Of a stretch of DNA of 64,000 nucleotides, positions 33,233-45,950 are shown piece by piece. Made by a program: the position numbers and the translations under genes. Origin of the DNA: Mercenaria mercenaria. Lineage: Eukaryota; Mollusca; Bivalvia; Venerida; Veneridae. The stretch spans positions 26,567,501 to 26,631,500 of the forward strand of contig NC_069365.1 in the NCBI RefSeq assembly GCF_021730395.1, read 5' to 3'. Under the pieces are notes generated by a model. The model did not search any database and was not told the DNA's origin. It saw only the letters and a list, made by a program, of their open reading frames with translations. The first letter of the stretch is position 1. Every line of letters begins with the position of its first letter.

Positions 33233-33496
33233 GTATCTGTATTTTCTTTTCACAAACACTTTGTACATGTACATTTTATCTAATATTTCCTCCATTGTAT
33301 TTTTACAACTTTTTAAAAAATATTTTTATCTCTTTTTTAATTTCTTTTCTTTAATATCATTTTTATTCACGGTTTATTTCAGTATATTACAATTTCATAG
33401 ATATTAATTAAAACAAGCCATATTCATGATTCAGTTTCGATCGCTATAAATAAACCAATAAACAATTAAAAATGAAAATAAAAAAATGTTCTTACT

Positions 33497-33562
33497 TATG
33501 GGCTCGAACTAGCAATTTCCCGCATAAAAGCCATGTATTGTAACCACTGAGCCATCGATACG
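33497..33562 (-). pseudogene. tRNA-like sequence
   Basis: On the minus strand, CGATGGCTCAGTGGTTACAA (A-box) and GCTAGTTCGAGCCC (B-box) occur at tRNA spacing; the acceptor and anticodon arms are poor. Its A-box resembles that of the sequence at 33168-33232, about 330 bp away in opposite orientation. Confidence 0.5.
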
Positions 33563-34266
33563 AACGACAAATAAGGGTTTCACTTACAATACTAATAATG
33601 GCATTTAGACACATAACCAAAATTTATTTCCGTAAAACATACGGATAGCACCGAAGTTGGGCCGAATATTATAATATCGAACGCACAGAGCGTATAATGT
33701 ATGCACATTTGACAGGTTAAAAAAATAGCACAATACGTTTCAGTACACCCTGAATGTTTCAGGCTCTTATTCTGTCGGCTTAGGAGAAAATACCATACCT
33801 AAACACAAGAAAATTATAATCAGTGCGTAGTGAAATATTTTGAATGAAATGATGAAAATGAAACCAAAACAATTGCACAGTCGTCTACAGCTAAATTAGG
33901 TAACACAATTTAACAGGAGCTACACTAGATTGCCAGAATGCCAGAATAAGCATTACACCAAAAAATTAGGAAGCTACACATGGTATGCATGTAGCAGATT
34001 CGACAAAAGAATGATATCAGTTTCATAGGTGCATACATTGCGGAGCTGGGAACATTAATTCATACATTGTTAACATTATGATAATAGAAACCTAAGCAAA
34101 TAAAAAAAACTTGGCAAAGAAAATAAAATGCTCATAGAACAGCGTACAATACAACGTTGGAAGTGCAGAAGCTGCAATTGTCCGACAGTAACTTAATACA
34201 ACAGGGAAAACCCAATTCCATGTATACTTCAGTTTATTATTACATTCTCTTGAATTATATTTTCAG
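33563..34266 (+). other. Remainder of intron 6
   Basis: A/T-rich sequence with nothing recognisable. Confidence 0.6.
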
Positions 34267-34428
34267 TTCCCACAGCATCTAGTCGGCACAAGCATATACG
34301 TAACAGAACAACGTATGATCGCCACTACAATGATAATTCCGACGCTGTAACGCAACAAATACGAGACGTCGGACATAAACTTGGAGCCGAGGCTCTCCGA
34401 AAATACTACGAGGCAGCTTCCGGCGACG
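34267..34428 (+). CDS. Unnamed 409-residue protein, exon 7
   Basis: Acceptor ATATTTTCAG, donor GTAAAT at 34429, phase 1. It reads IPTASSRHKHIRNRTTYDRH, then YNDNSDAVTQQIRDVGHKLG and AEALRKYYEAASGD. The second half is a predicted amphipathic helix; the first is basic. No recognised domain. Confidence 0.85.
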
Positions 34429-35219
34429 GTAAATAAAGCACATCACGCACTTAATATCTAATTTTACTAAATATTGTGAAGCTTTTGCTGCATAATTTTC
34501 ATAAAGTTCTGCACCTAATTTGCTAAATGACCAGTAATTCCATATTGTGAATAAAAAAGACAGCATTTCGGGACAATGTAAGTATGCACTTGCACCATAA
34601 AAGTCTTTATTGTTTCATTTGAACATTTTGCATGATTTTTCAGAATTGTGAAGTTGTATGTATTTAAAAAATTAAACTTTGCTTAAAATTGTGTAAATAT
34701 TTTAATACTGACTGTTAAACACTCGTTTACTTATGTCATATTAACTGTTGACAACTGGGCTGGTAATATTGACTGGTAAAATGCTGCATAGTAGGTTTAA
34801 ACAATAGTTTGCAGCTAATTAAGCATTTCTGATGGAAACCATTATTGATTAATTAGTAGCTACAAGCAAGATTCTTGCCCTGCAGTTTTAAGCATATTTC
34901 CTTCTGTTCAGTTTTAAAATTTAAAATTTATATGCAGACATATTTCTTGATGCGGAGAGCTAAAAATACTCGAAACAATGCAGATAAATTAATTTACAGT
35001 ACTAAATTTACATTTACTCCTTCATAAATACAAACACGCTGTAAATTGGCGAAATTGTCAAATTAAAGAAACTTTAAGAAGCATTACAGACATTGTGTTC
35101 ATTGTGTGAACCATCTTGTACCAGTCAGTATTGCCCGCCCCTACTTCTCACTGCAGCTGACTGTTCTCTGGCTTGCATGACGTGTTTATTGTTGTTTTGT
35201 ACTCATATTTTACTTTCAG
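34429..35219 (+). other. Intron 7 of the eight-exon gene
   Basis: A/T-rich sequence, nothing recognisable. Confidence 0.65.
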
Positions 35220-35476
35220 ATCGAGTCATGGCTAAACATCTTCTAGAGGCTTACGGCGGGCGTCGGTTACCGCCGACGCCTGTCCAAACACCACCACAGG
35301 CTCCCTTAGTCGCCCGTCCGCCGTCGGCAAGACCGCCGACAAGAATTTCACATAGGTCAAATACGCCGGCTAGCACTCCAGTTACCCCACCATATGTGCC
35401 TCTGCCCCCGGCTAAAGACCCAAATGCTACTAGAATGTCTTTCAATGTTTATTCTCCACCGCAGGCGTTACATTGA
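35220..35476 (+). CDS. Unnamed 409-residue protein, last exon
   Basis: Acceptor TACTTTCAG; stop TGA at 35474-35476. It reads DRVMAKHLLEAYGGRRLPPT, then a Pro-rich tail (PVQTPPQAPLVARPPSARPP and onward) ending SFNVYSPPQALH. The Pro/Arg/Thr-rich tail is probably disordered and could bind SH3 or profilin-type partners or microtubules. The exon is much more GC-rich than its surroundings. Confidence 0.88.
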
Positions 35477-35707
35477 TAACTGTTGTTAGAATTTCACATT
35501 GTGCTTAGATCTTAGTCAATCTCGAAGATGTTGTTCAATCTATTTATCATTTATTTCTTAATGATAAAAGAAAAATATTAAAAAATATTATTTTTTGGAC
35601 ATGTTATCTTTGTGGTATAATTTGTAATGTCTAAACGAATACTTTAAGTATTGAATAGCAAAGTTATTGTCATTTATTGTCAGTACTTTTTAATAACAAT
35701 GTGATGT

Positions 35708-35713
35708 AATAAA
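35708..35713 (+). terminator. Polyadenylation signal AATAAA
   Basis: A canonical hexamer 232 bases after the stop of the eight-exon gene. A second one near 35827 is an alternative. Confidence 0.55.
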
Positions 35714-38640
35714 TTATTGAATTGTTAAGTATTAGGTATTTGCATTTTCTTTCAAATGTGTTTAAACGTGTGTTTTTTTTACAAAGATCTGACTTTTTTA
35801 CAATACAGAGAAGATTATATTGTACAATAAATTAGAAGTGCTGCTTTTATAGTTGATAGCCCTTAAGAGTTATTCTAAAGATAGGTAAATAATATTTGTT
35901 CAATATGAATTCAAATTTCATATACTGATATAAAAGACCGCTTTATATTGTAAAACCCTGTATTAGATTTTCGACTTTTATTCGTATTCATATAACTTAT
36001 GTTATAATGTGTGTATAAAAGACGTATTATTCAACATTACATATAGGCAATTATTCAAGTACACTGTATTATAATAAATATTACACACTTTGACCCTTGT
36101 ATCTATCGAATGTTGAATCTCATTTGTAAACTGAATGATATGAACACTTTCAATTTCACTATCAGAGCGCGTTGCTAAGCGACCAAGGACTTCGTCATTC
36201 CTACCACCAATAGAGACCACCGTGAAGCGACCGCACCTGGTGAATGCTGACCTGTGCCGTGTGTCTCAGTGGGCGGGGCCAGAATAAAACTATAACTCGA
36301 GCAGAACTGTGTTACGTTGGGATGACAGTTAATGTTCCTGCAATATTATCTTCATTGTGTGCATTAATACATCATTCATGTATAAAACTTGATTGTATAG
36401 GGGATAGTAAAATATTCTTAGATGAAACCGATCCTGACACACTCTATTTCGATTTCTAAGGCAGAAGTCTCCCTAAATGGAACAGTCTGGTTTCACTATG
36501 TTAGAAATATATTTATATTTATATTTAGCCAAGTATTTAAACATTATAATATTGAAGTGAACTGTTAAAGTGATCTATCATTACCTTAATTCATAAACTA
36601 TTATAATAGTACCTTCATTTAATATGACATCCAAGTGGCTACTATTTTTTCTAGAACAATTGCATTTTCGACTTTAACGTCAATATCATAATTGCAAATA
36701 TTTTCCTATATAGATTTTGTGTGGCTAGACACCAACTTACCTGCCCGACAGACTGTTTACCTTCCTGATAGATAGCCTGTCCTATAGATGGCAGAAAGTT
36801 TCCGTGTACTCCCGATCATGATGCTTTTCATTGTAGTGTTTGATTGAAAGAGCGGTTGTCTCTATACACAGTGAAGATTTGGAACACACATACGTGCCTT
36901 GCAATATATGTCTTAACTGGTCAACTGATCCTATGTATTTTGTTTCGTGTAGGATCAGACAGACTATTAACATTTAAATTTTTATTTGGAAGATCACACA
37001 GATAAACTTTCTAGGCTACTTTAGATCAATTGTTAGTTTTATTGTGCAAAACATCACTGAGAAGTTGCTATAGGTGACAAAGAGGATATGCTTTAGCCTG
37101 TATACCACACTGCTATTCTAGGTTTGGAAAATTGTCCTTTGGTGAATTAAATAAAAGGAAGATAAATCAAGATAAACAGATTGGACATATGGCTATCCGA
37201 TAATTCATATTGTGAGAAAAAAAATTACTACTAAAAGAGACTAATTGTGGCCAATTTTACCCAGTATTTTGTGTATTCTGTGATATTTACCCTTTGGTAT
37301 TGTTAAATTCCATTGTTTTATTATGTTTCAGATGTATTTATACCTGTGTAGCGCATTTCAAATAAAACTAGCATTTTAATAACTGTATATTACGTTCTCT
37401 AACTCTTCCTTTCCTATACAATGTGGCTGCGTTGATTACTTCCCGTGTCGGATAAATGCATTTCGCTACATTTTCATAATGTCAGGAGTTGTGTTACGGG
37501 AGAGAATAGTTTTCAATTATCAACATGCGTCTCGTCCACTAAATAAAGGACCGGTGCTATTTCCCTGAAAATCGAGATATTTCTCTGTGTAGAACTGCTG
37601 TCTGCAAGCAAACAATACATATTCTATGGACATCTTACCTGCTGATTGGACTGAAATGTACAATGTTTACATGCTTTAAATTAAAAATTCTTAACTCGTT
37701 TGGAAGACTGATCTCAAAAATGACACATAATGAAGAGGAAATTAGGGATCACAGGCGCACATAAACACTAAGGTAGTCCAACAAAATCTGCACACAAACA
37801 CTCAGTTTACATCATAAGGCTGACATACCTCAAGCGGTTTCTAGATAGTAACATACAAAATTCATGCCAGTGACATTATTTGATATACAAATAGATATGA
37901 ATAACCTAACAGCATTTAGATACACATTACTGATCGTGGTAAGGCAATAATAATAAAAGAATCTGGTTAGGAGAACACATATATCTTCTAACATATGGAC
38001 TTTGCGAATGCAGTATGAGAAAGTGTTTACAATAAAAATGCTGTACAAAAATAGCTTGAAAACCAGCAAATGTCATTTAGTTAAATCCATTCAATTACGC
38101 CTTTGCTTGAAAGTGAACTTAATGCGTCTTACCTGAAAATTCATTTACTATTCCAAACAATGACGACAAGACTTGTTAACCGTAGTCCAAACAGACGAAC
38201 ATAATAAAGCTTGCCGGCTTAGGCTTTCTGGATATTCTACAAGAGAAGAATGTATTATAAATTAGCACCGGTTTCTTTGAAAAATGATTTGTATCATTCA
38301 AATTGGCTATATTCTTTTATACCATGATCAGAAACAGTATTTATCGGTGACAGTTTTTTTATATTTTTTTCTGATATTACCCAAGGATAAAACTCGCGAA
38401 TCTACTATGTCACACCATGTACGGAATCTTCACTATATTCTACCCTTCAGTGGATATTATGACCGTGTCCCTATGCTTTGCAAACCCTGAGACGTAAGTT
38501 AGCTTTCTCAAGAATGTAATTGTGAAATAAGAGAAAATAAGAAAAAAGCTTTTAAAAAATCGGCAGCCATACTATCTTTCTATGTTATTTAATTTGTTGT
38601 TTTACATGCGTATCAGTAATGGATTAGTCATATGGAATGA
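35714..38640. other. Intergenic DNA without a supported gene
   Basis: No exon or transposon that I can defend. The promoter-like cluster near 36171-36280 is listed separately. Confidence 0.5.
36171..36280. promoter_or_regulatory. Promoter-like cluster without a visible gene
   Basis: Within 110 bases there is GTTGCTAAGCGAC (an RFX X-box-like imperfect palindrome with a 1-base spacer), CCAAT at 36207-36211 and GGGCGGGGCC (Sp1/GC box) at 36271-36280, in a local GC peak within A/T-rich DNA. No clear ORF or exon follows on either strand. It may drive a non-coding transcript or a gene whose exons are too short to see here. Confidence 0.3.
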
Positions 38641-41060
38641 TTTTATTGCGAATTGAGGATGGGTATAATTTGTGACGAGTAGACTACTTGAACCAGTCAG
38701 CACCAAGTGGTTGTACTATTACAAGAAGGGGCTTCCTTGAAGAAGAAAATAATTTGTGTGACGTGTGTTGTATATCCTATAACCTCAATGTTAAGAAAGC
38801 GTCTGGCCGCTTTATTCTCTTTAGAAGCTATTAAGATGTCATTTGTACTGTGTTGTCTTAACAGAAACTTGGATAACCGGCGGTTTAAGCATCTTATGTT
38901 AAAAAGACCCAAATGCTTTGATTTGAAAGTGGAAGACAGATTATTGTTATAACATACAATTTCTGGGAGTTATAATACAGTAACTGCAATACAGTCACTT
39001 TGAGATACATTTTCCACGAAATGCAAGTTGTTCCCCCTTTTTATCAATTATAGCAAGTGCAATACTTTCAGGATTGTTGAAAATAAAACTTAAAGACAGT
39101 GTAATAACAAACGTGAGAACTTAAAAATCTTTGAGATACTGTTGAAAAGGCACAGAAACTTGTCATTTACTCTTTTTCTTCGTGTATATAGTGGATTAAA
39201 TGAATATAAAATATTATTTTTTACCTATTCTTCTGTTCTAATCAGCGATTCGGCGTACTTGTACCACATGATTGTCCAATATATTTCCATATTGTATACA
39301 ATATATTCCATACAGAAACTTTTAACTTGTTTTAATAAGTCCCATGTTAATGAAATGACAAGAAACGTTGAATGATAAAAGTGTCTACATCAGTAAACGT
39401 TTGACTAACTTTTTTTTCTGTACTTAATGATTTTTTTTTTCCGGATAGGATCGGCAAATCCATAAAATCGCGATTAATGTTGAATTTGCCGATCTTATTC
39501 TGTAGTTCATTTTGCATCAACTCCGAAAAAATCATTTGTTATATTTGCTTTCCATTTGTAAACATGAGGATGTTCGTATCGAAATATATCTTCACCGATA
39601 AGGGAGACAATTCAGTATTTTCAAGAAGGTGGAGCATTTTTCCTTATAAATCTACCTCCGGTAAAAGGAGGTAATCCCAAAGCAAAAAAGTATGTTTTAA
39701 TTTCAAATTCTGAATTTAAAACTCCCAAATGAGTGTTATCTTCTAGGGTTTTTGCTGTTATAAAATAGTTTTGCTAATTTGTATGTATATTTAAATTATT
39801 AAAACAACAGCTATTATACAGTTAAACAAATACTGAAATGCAATCCATTAATGTTTTACACAAAGAAATATCTTTACATAGATTTTGGTAATTTGCTAAG
39901 TGTCCCAATGAAGACAATTTCCGAGCCCATTTTCCCAATTCCACTGGTGTTGGTGACATTCCCAAAATTATGAAAAAAGGCCTAAGGAAGATAACTTTTC
40001 CTGAAAAAAAGTTCGGCATTGTGAGTAATAAAGAGAAATATCGAACTGATGGAGTATTTCACCTGTTAGCATGAAATATAAGATTATATTTAAACTGCAC
40101 ATATTTTGTTGCATTTAACATTAAAATCAGCTTCCCGGCCATTCTACCAGACGGAACAACTGTGACGCCATAGAAGGAATGTTCTCTCTGACTAGACGCG
40201 GACGTCGTCAAAACAGCGGCTCGTTATCACTAAGCAGTGCTGTCATAACTTTGGTGCCTTTCCTTTTGATGTTCATACAAAATGTCGATATCATAATTTT
40301 CAAAGGAAAAGAATAGGGCGGATGTAGATATTTTTCGATCACTTGAAGTAAAGATAGAATCATGCGCCTCTGTATTGTTTTTCATTTCTGACAGAACAAA
40401 ATAAGCAAAGAATTAAATAAAAATTAAAAAAATCAAATTTTCCTGCACAGAACGGATATATTTAGACTAGTACCGTCCAAAAAAAAAATTCAAATTGGAA
40501 CTCTTCCAAAGATATCACCTCATTATACTGAAAAATGTTAGATTACCTAATAATATTTACATTGTTCTAAAACCTGTAATATGTTTGAACTTTTACTGGA
40601 AGTTTATCCTGGAAATTTTAATTTCAAGACACTGGTTTTAATTATGGGAAAACCAAAATAGTAAGTTTTTGTCCAAAATCTATACCAGTTGTCTAGGTGT
40701 GCAGGAATAAATTAACAGTTAGCTTTTCTGTAAAACAATTACTCCTCAAGAAGTCTCTCTCAAGCGCAGATTGTCATATTTGTCATTCTTTCCTTGAACT
40801 GTCTTCGTTACCAACTGATACATACTCTATAGTGGCATAATGCTAAGTTTTTAAAGTATTATATTTGGAACTAACGACGCAATGGTACGCCTTTAGAACT
40901 ATGCAGGCCAAAGGCTCGGACTGGTAAAAGCACTGAAAGCTATTACACAAGAATCGGTAGTGGAAAAACGATTTCATTGAGAGTAAGATTTTTAGTCAAT
41001 GACATGTAGATGGCTATTTAAATAAATAAAGTAAATTTCCTTTCGCCTCCAAATATTTAT
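38640..41060 (+). repeat. Partial, older copy of the non-coding duplicated unit
   Basis: 38646-38730 (GCGAATTGAGGATGGGTATA and after) matches 44534 and 51138. 40121-41060 (ATTCTACCAGACGGAACAAC, CTGACTAGACGCGGACGTCG and after) matches 48882-49560. Relative to those copies about 2.9 kb is missing between the two segments. No coding sequence. Confidence 0.75.
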
Positions 41061-42394
41061 AATGCAAATACATTCCTTTGATGAAGCTCTATACCGTGGT
41101 ATACAGATATAAAAAAAAACGAAACAAGAACGTCGTTATAAACTTTATTATTTTTTTCTTTGATAACATAAGTAAAAATTATTTGAATTTATTTTCTAAT
41201 TCAGAATTACACACCAAGACCCTGATAATTACAAAATTCTTTGTTTGTTAATTTTTCATCAAAACATTATTATATATAAATAGGTATAAAGTTGATTTTG
41301 TTACAAAAAATGTAGATACTGGATTCATTAATCTTCTAGAAGAAAATTATACTATAATAGGGTTATTATAACAGTAGCTTGATCTTGGATGCTGTATTCG
41401 GCTCGAGTGGATTTTTGTCAGATCGGATCTCACGAGGCACGCAAGCGCCGAGTGTGATCCGACCTTGCAAAATCCACGAGAGCCGAATACAAAATCCATT
41501 TTGTTTGTTGTTATTGAACGAAATCTTCAATGTTTATCGATATTAAAATGGAACTAAGTAAAGTCTATGTGCGCTATTTATAGAACTGTCATGCATATTA
41601 AGGTACTGGACCCTAATAGTAATGTTAAAAATGGAATTTGCTTGGTATATTTTTTAAGTTGACCGTGTTTCGCACTGTGTTGCAATTTTTAAACAACTTT
41701 TACCGTGGCGTTTTTTTTTTTTATAAATTTTGTATAATTTATGGTATTTCCTCAAGCTCAAGTAGAGACAAATTTCAAAGTGATGGCCACTATCCAAAAC
41801 ATTTGCAGAGAATTCATTTTACCATTAATTTTGATAAAAGAAACATCAAACTACTGGTTAACAATTATAAAACACAAAATATAACTGTCAATATCATTTT
41901 TTCTAGGGTACCTCAAGTAAACGGATTTAAAGAGACAGAATTCTAACTCCAACATTGAAAAAAGAAGGGCGAATCCTGCGGGTGTGTTTTGAATTTTGCT
42001 CACTTCATTAAGAAATAACCTTGGGACAGAAGTAAAACCTACCTACATTTCTTCCACAATATGTAATCTGTAAGTAATTCATTGATGTAACGAACTGCCT
42101 TAAGCCTCACGTTTGAATTAAAGAGGTCAATTAAAATTCTTATGTTTCATGTATATATCAAAGTCTATAAATAGACGATCTCTGTCGAAAGAAGTTTGTT
42201 TTGAAGATTTATCTAACATATACCGATTCTTTCTTTCAGCAAATATTTATGTAAATAAACGAATATTTTTTTTCTATTTCATAAACAAAGATAAAGTAGA
42301 CCAGAAACATTTCCCCAAAAACCTTAAACTTTTTTTACTCTGGGTTTATGGATATGGGTGTAAGTGAGCATGAACAGACCTTACTTACATCTCT
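41061..42394. other. Anonymous sequence between repeat copies
   Basis: A/T-rich DNA. Apart from the hairpin at 41394-41490 nothing is recognised; open frames here lack splice sites and codon structure. Confidence 0.5.
41394..41490. mobile_element. Short hairpin MITE-like element
   Basis: GTATTCGGCTCGAGTGGATT and AATCCACGAGAGCCGAATAC form a 97-base inverted repeat with arms of about 38 bases and a GC-rich loop. It resembles a small palindromic MITE; no target duplication identified. Confidence 0.6.
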
Positions 42395-42720
42395 CAGCAG
42401 TAGGTGATTGTATTTGGACGATATTTAGGTTTAGCGGAACCTTCTTCAAGAGTAATAGAAATCAGTCAATTGTGTTTGTTTAGCATAATATAATGCTGTT
42501 GCAGTTTTTACATGAATTATGTGACTAAAACAACACTACGAAGACTTTAATCAAATCGTGTTAATATTTTAATTTTATAAGGGACTGTCTAACAATTTTA
42601 AGCCTTTAATATAATTTTAACGGCCAAGACCACGGATGAAACATGTTTCAGAATTTACAGTAACGTAATGGATATCATGGACGACATGACCACAAAATCG
42701 CAAGGACATCGAAAAAGCAT
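42395..42720 (+). repeat. Diverged fragment of the duplicated unit
   Basis: GCAGTAGGTGATTGTATTTG, TCTTCAAGAGTAATAGAAAT and GACCACAAAATCGCAAGGAC align in order with 56345-56680, and the first part aligns more weakly with 44580-44680. An old paralogous copy. Confidence 0.55.
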
Positions 42721-42759
42721 ACTGCTAAATTTCTATTATGAACTTGTCCATCTTTTTAA

Positions 42760-42859
42760 AAGGGGTGCTTACCAAAAAGATACTGACTGAATGGCGAACA
42801 GTGCAGACCATGATTACCGGTCTTGATCTGCACTGGTCGTGTCCAGCATGATAAGGGTT
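42760..42859 (-). mobile_element. Truncated piggyBac-like MITE
   Basis: The reverse complement aligns with the left half of the element at 17626-17829: GCATGATAAGGGTTAA at the end, GATCTGCACTGGTCG, GGCGAACAGTGCAGACCATG and AAGGGGTGCTTACC. Only about half of the element is present. Confidence 0.7.
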
Positions 42860-43684
42860 AAGTGCAGGTTCTAATAACAGGATAGTATTATTTTCAAATT
42901 GTGTTTCTGTTTGATACATATCAAGCCAAATATCTAAAGCAAAAATGTTCCTCTCTTATTTGACTCTGCACTTGGTATGAACACAGGCATCTGAAATTCT
43001 ATCAATAAAACTCCAGACGTCTGTTTCTAAAAATACCTACTCTATTATATAAAACAAAGACGAGGAACGAAACGTCAAAACCCAGGGTCACCTGAAGATA
43101 CGAACGGAACCAAGATGGATCGTAATCTAGCAAGCATGCTCAAGACAGAACACCAAAATACACCTACCGCCTTCAACATTCTTCGAATTTGATACACTTT
43201 ACGAGAATATTTAGACATTTTCTACAGTTTTCGGATTTTCTTCCATCGCCGAATCCATTTACTGACGTCACAATAATAAGATAGAAAAACTGTTACACTC
43301 TGTCTTTATATGTTGGATATTCAAACGTTAAAAGTTCCTCCGAGCTTTCTTTTCTGTAGAGGATATAACAGTTTAGCACACAAACGCATGCTATTTTATA
43401 TTCTGCATAAGAACTCATTGACAACTTAGTTTCAAGAAGAGATTGGAAGTTTTCCTGATCATCAATGGCAAACAAAGCATTTCACTGCTTACAGTGAGAC
43501 AGGGAACTAGAGACAGGTCAAGTTTGGCTTTGATTGAGATTTCTTTAATCTTTAGTATCTGGTTTACAGACAGAGACAATATACAGTGTACAACCGATGA
43601 CTGAGACGTGGGAAGTCAGATGTCAGAACGAACGGCATTGTCATGTGAATAAACATAATATGGTGCGTAACTAATTCTTTAAAG

Positions 43685-44229
43685 ACCCACCACAACCTAG
43701 TGACCTATTTTTTCCTCCCACAGGAACTTCGTGAAAATCATGCTGATAATACCGGTATAATACAGCTATATTGCAAGATGAAAGGTGGACAATTTAGGCT
43801 CTCCATGATTTAATGTCTTTTCACAACGACATCTGCAAGTTTATCCAGTCAATCTCTTTTCAGTATACTATAATCCGTTTTATTCGACCTGGCGGGGCGG
43901 AGTTAATCTCTGATTTATGCAAATAATGGTAATCTCAAAAATCGAGCAAAATAGGTTGAGCAATACAACTGTTTAATTCTGTAATCTTCGGTAACTAACG
44001 ACTAAATTTCAACGCTACATTGGTTACATGTACTACATACCCTGCACAATGATGTAGTGGACCGTCGCGAAACCACGCCCCGCCAGGTCAAATAAAATGC
44101 ACTATAGTAGTTTGGCCTAAAATATATATCACTGTCACGAGATACTTGTAACTCCCTTTTTGTTTTCATGCAAATCGTTTATAATTACCATCATGGAAAT
44201 ACAAATGAATACAGTTATTCTTTGGCGCG
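43685..44229. mobile_element. Insertion present only in copy 1
   Basis: 545 bases missing from copy 2 (near 50843). The flanks carry a near-duplicate TCTTTAAAG / TCTTTAAG (43676-43684, 44230-44237), consistent with an 8-9 bp target duplication. Within it, 43866-44109 is a separate inverted repeat: GACCTGGCGGGGCGG pairs with CCACGCCCCGCCAGGTC. Two nested elements are likely. Confidence 0.65.
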
Positions 44230-44911
44230 TCTTTAAGTAGATTTGAGTCAGTAAGTTTCTGAACTGTTCATATATTGTTTCTATTAATCTGTGTTTTTCT
44301 CCTGAAAGTAATGAAAGTTTACATAATGAATCCCTTTTCTTCTACACACATTTATAATCAGACCTGAGATGGAATTTTTTGCTGAGCTAGTTAAATTGAA
44401 AAAATAGAAATTAAGAAATGTTTAATTAATCAACAATGATTTCCTAGCCGCTATGTGGTATCGATATTTTTGTTTTGTATAAATATCAATAGTGGATGAG
44501 ACAAATTTCTTCAAAATATACCTGATCTGGGTTTATTGCGAATTGAGGATGGGTATAATTTATGACGAGTAGACCACTTCAACGAGTCAGCATGAAGTGG
44601 TTGTACTATTACAAGAGGGGGATTACTCATTAATTGATTTTTCTTGAAGAGTATTATAAACCAGTCATTTATAAATGAAAAAAAATGTCAGAATTATGTC
44701 ATTATGTTTTATTGAAACTCGGGTAGCGGGCGATAAATGTTTTTTTTTTGTTGTTGTTGTTGTTGTTTTTTCTTTGAGGATTTGATTGAAACTTTTAAGA
44801 TTCAAGGATAAAAACGTTTTTAAAGCGGAAAGCTTTTTATTGTAACATTTAATTAAAACATGACACAATCACGAACTGACTACAATACAATAAATGGTTA
44901 TCACATATTAT

Positions 44912-45640
44912 GTCTCCCACATGTTGAGGGAGACATACTGACTAAGTGTTGTCCGCCTGTCTGTCTGTCTGCGAGTCCAGTCGGACTGTAACAAAGTTTG
45001 TACGCACAACTCCTTCGACACCATCAGGCGGCATTTCACCAAATTTTACAAAAGTGATTATTCCTGAGCCTAGTTGCGCATATCGCTGGGCATGTTACGG
45101 TTTGCTGATTTTCATTGGAATTATGGCACTTGACTTGATTCGTCAAAAAGTTTTAAGCACTTCACTTATAGCGTTGCTGCTATCAGTACATCCGTACATT
45201 CGTCCGTCCGTCCACGGGTACATCCCGAAATAGTGTGACTCCTCCCACACTATTGTGACTCCTCCCACACTATTAGCCTGATTTGCTTCAAGCTTCCACA
45301 GCTGAATAAGCTTGGCGATGACAATAAAGGAAGGAACTTGTGCTGTGTCTATTTTTACGCAGTTACGACCTTTTGATAGTTTTGCTATATAGAATATGGA
45401 AAAAAAAACTCCTCCAACACTTTTAGCCTGATTTGCTACAAGCTTTTACAGATGAATATGCATGGTGTGCCACCGGTTGGAATTTCACCAAACTTTACAA
45501 GAGAGATCAGTGCTAAGCCTAGTTGTGTATATCATTGGAATATTATCGTTCAGTGATTTTCAATGGAGTTATGGCCCTTAATTTGTGACGTTTCAAAATA
45601 TCTGCATGGTAAGTAGTGTGAGACATACGCTTTTCGTAAC
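44912..45640. mobile_element. GTCCGTCCG-type non-autonomous DNA repeat
   Basis: It begins TGTCTCCCACATGTTGAGGG and has CACCATCAGGCGGCATTTCA, TCGTCCGTCCGTCCACGGGT and TGTGACTCCTCCCACACTAT duplicated in tandem. The matching region in copy 2 is 51512-52200; an inverted fragment is at 15350-15560. No transposase. Confidence 0.6.
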
Positions 45641-45950
45641 AAACAAGCTAGTTTTAGACACATTTAGATTTCATTTGCAACATTTTTAATATATAAGTAC
45701 AAGTTTGGCATTATACCAATACAGTTTAGTTAAGTTCCTATAGATTGTGCAAAAAAGGCCAAGTATATGAAAACAAAACTTGCAGATAATGTATATAGTA
45801 TATTCTAATATACTTGTCTCTGTTAAAACACTCTTACGCTAAAATGACGTCACGTTAACGTGCGATGACGTCAAAGCTTTTGTTGCGACCAAGAAAGAGC
45901 GCTTCTATATTTTATCTACTGTTTTAGATTAAGGGCATATTAGAATCGAA

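Noticed and set aside
36244-36459. 71-codon frame after the promoter-like cluster
   Set aside because: No recognisable protein features, no Kozak context and no splice donor in frame; kept only as a possible non-coding transcript.
41638-41946. 102-codon open frame
   Set aside because: A/T-driven composition with Phe, Asn and Lys runs; no homology recognised and no splice sites.
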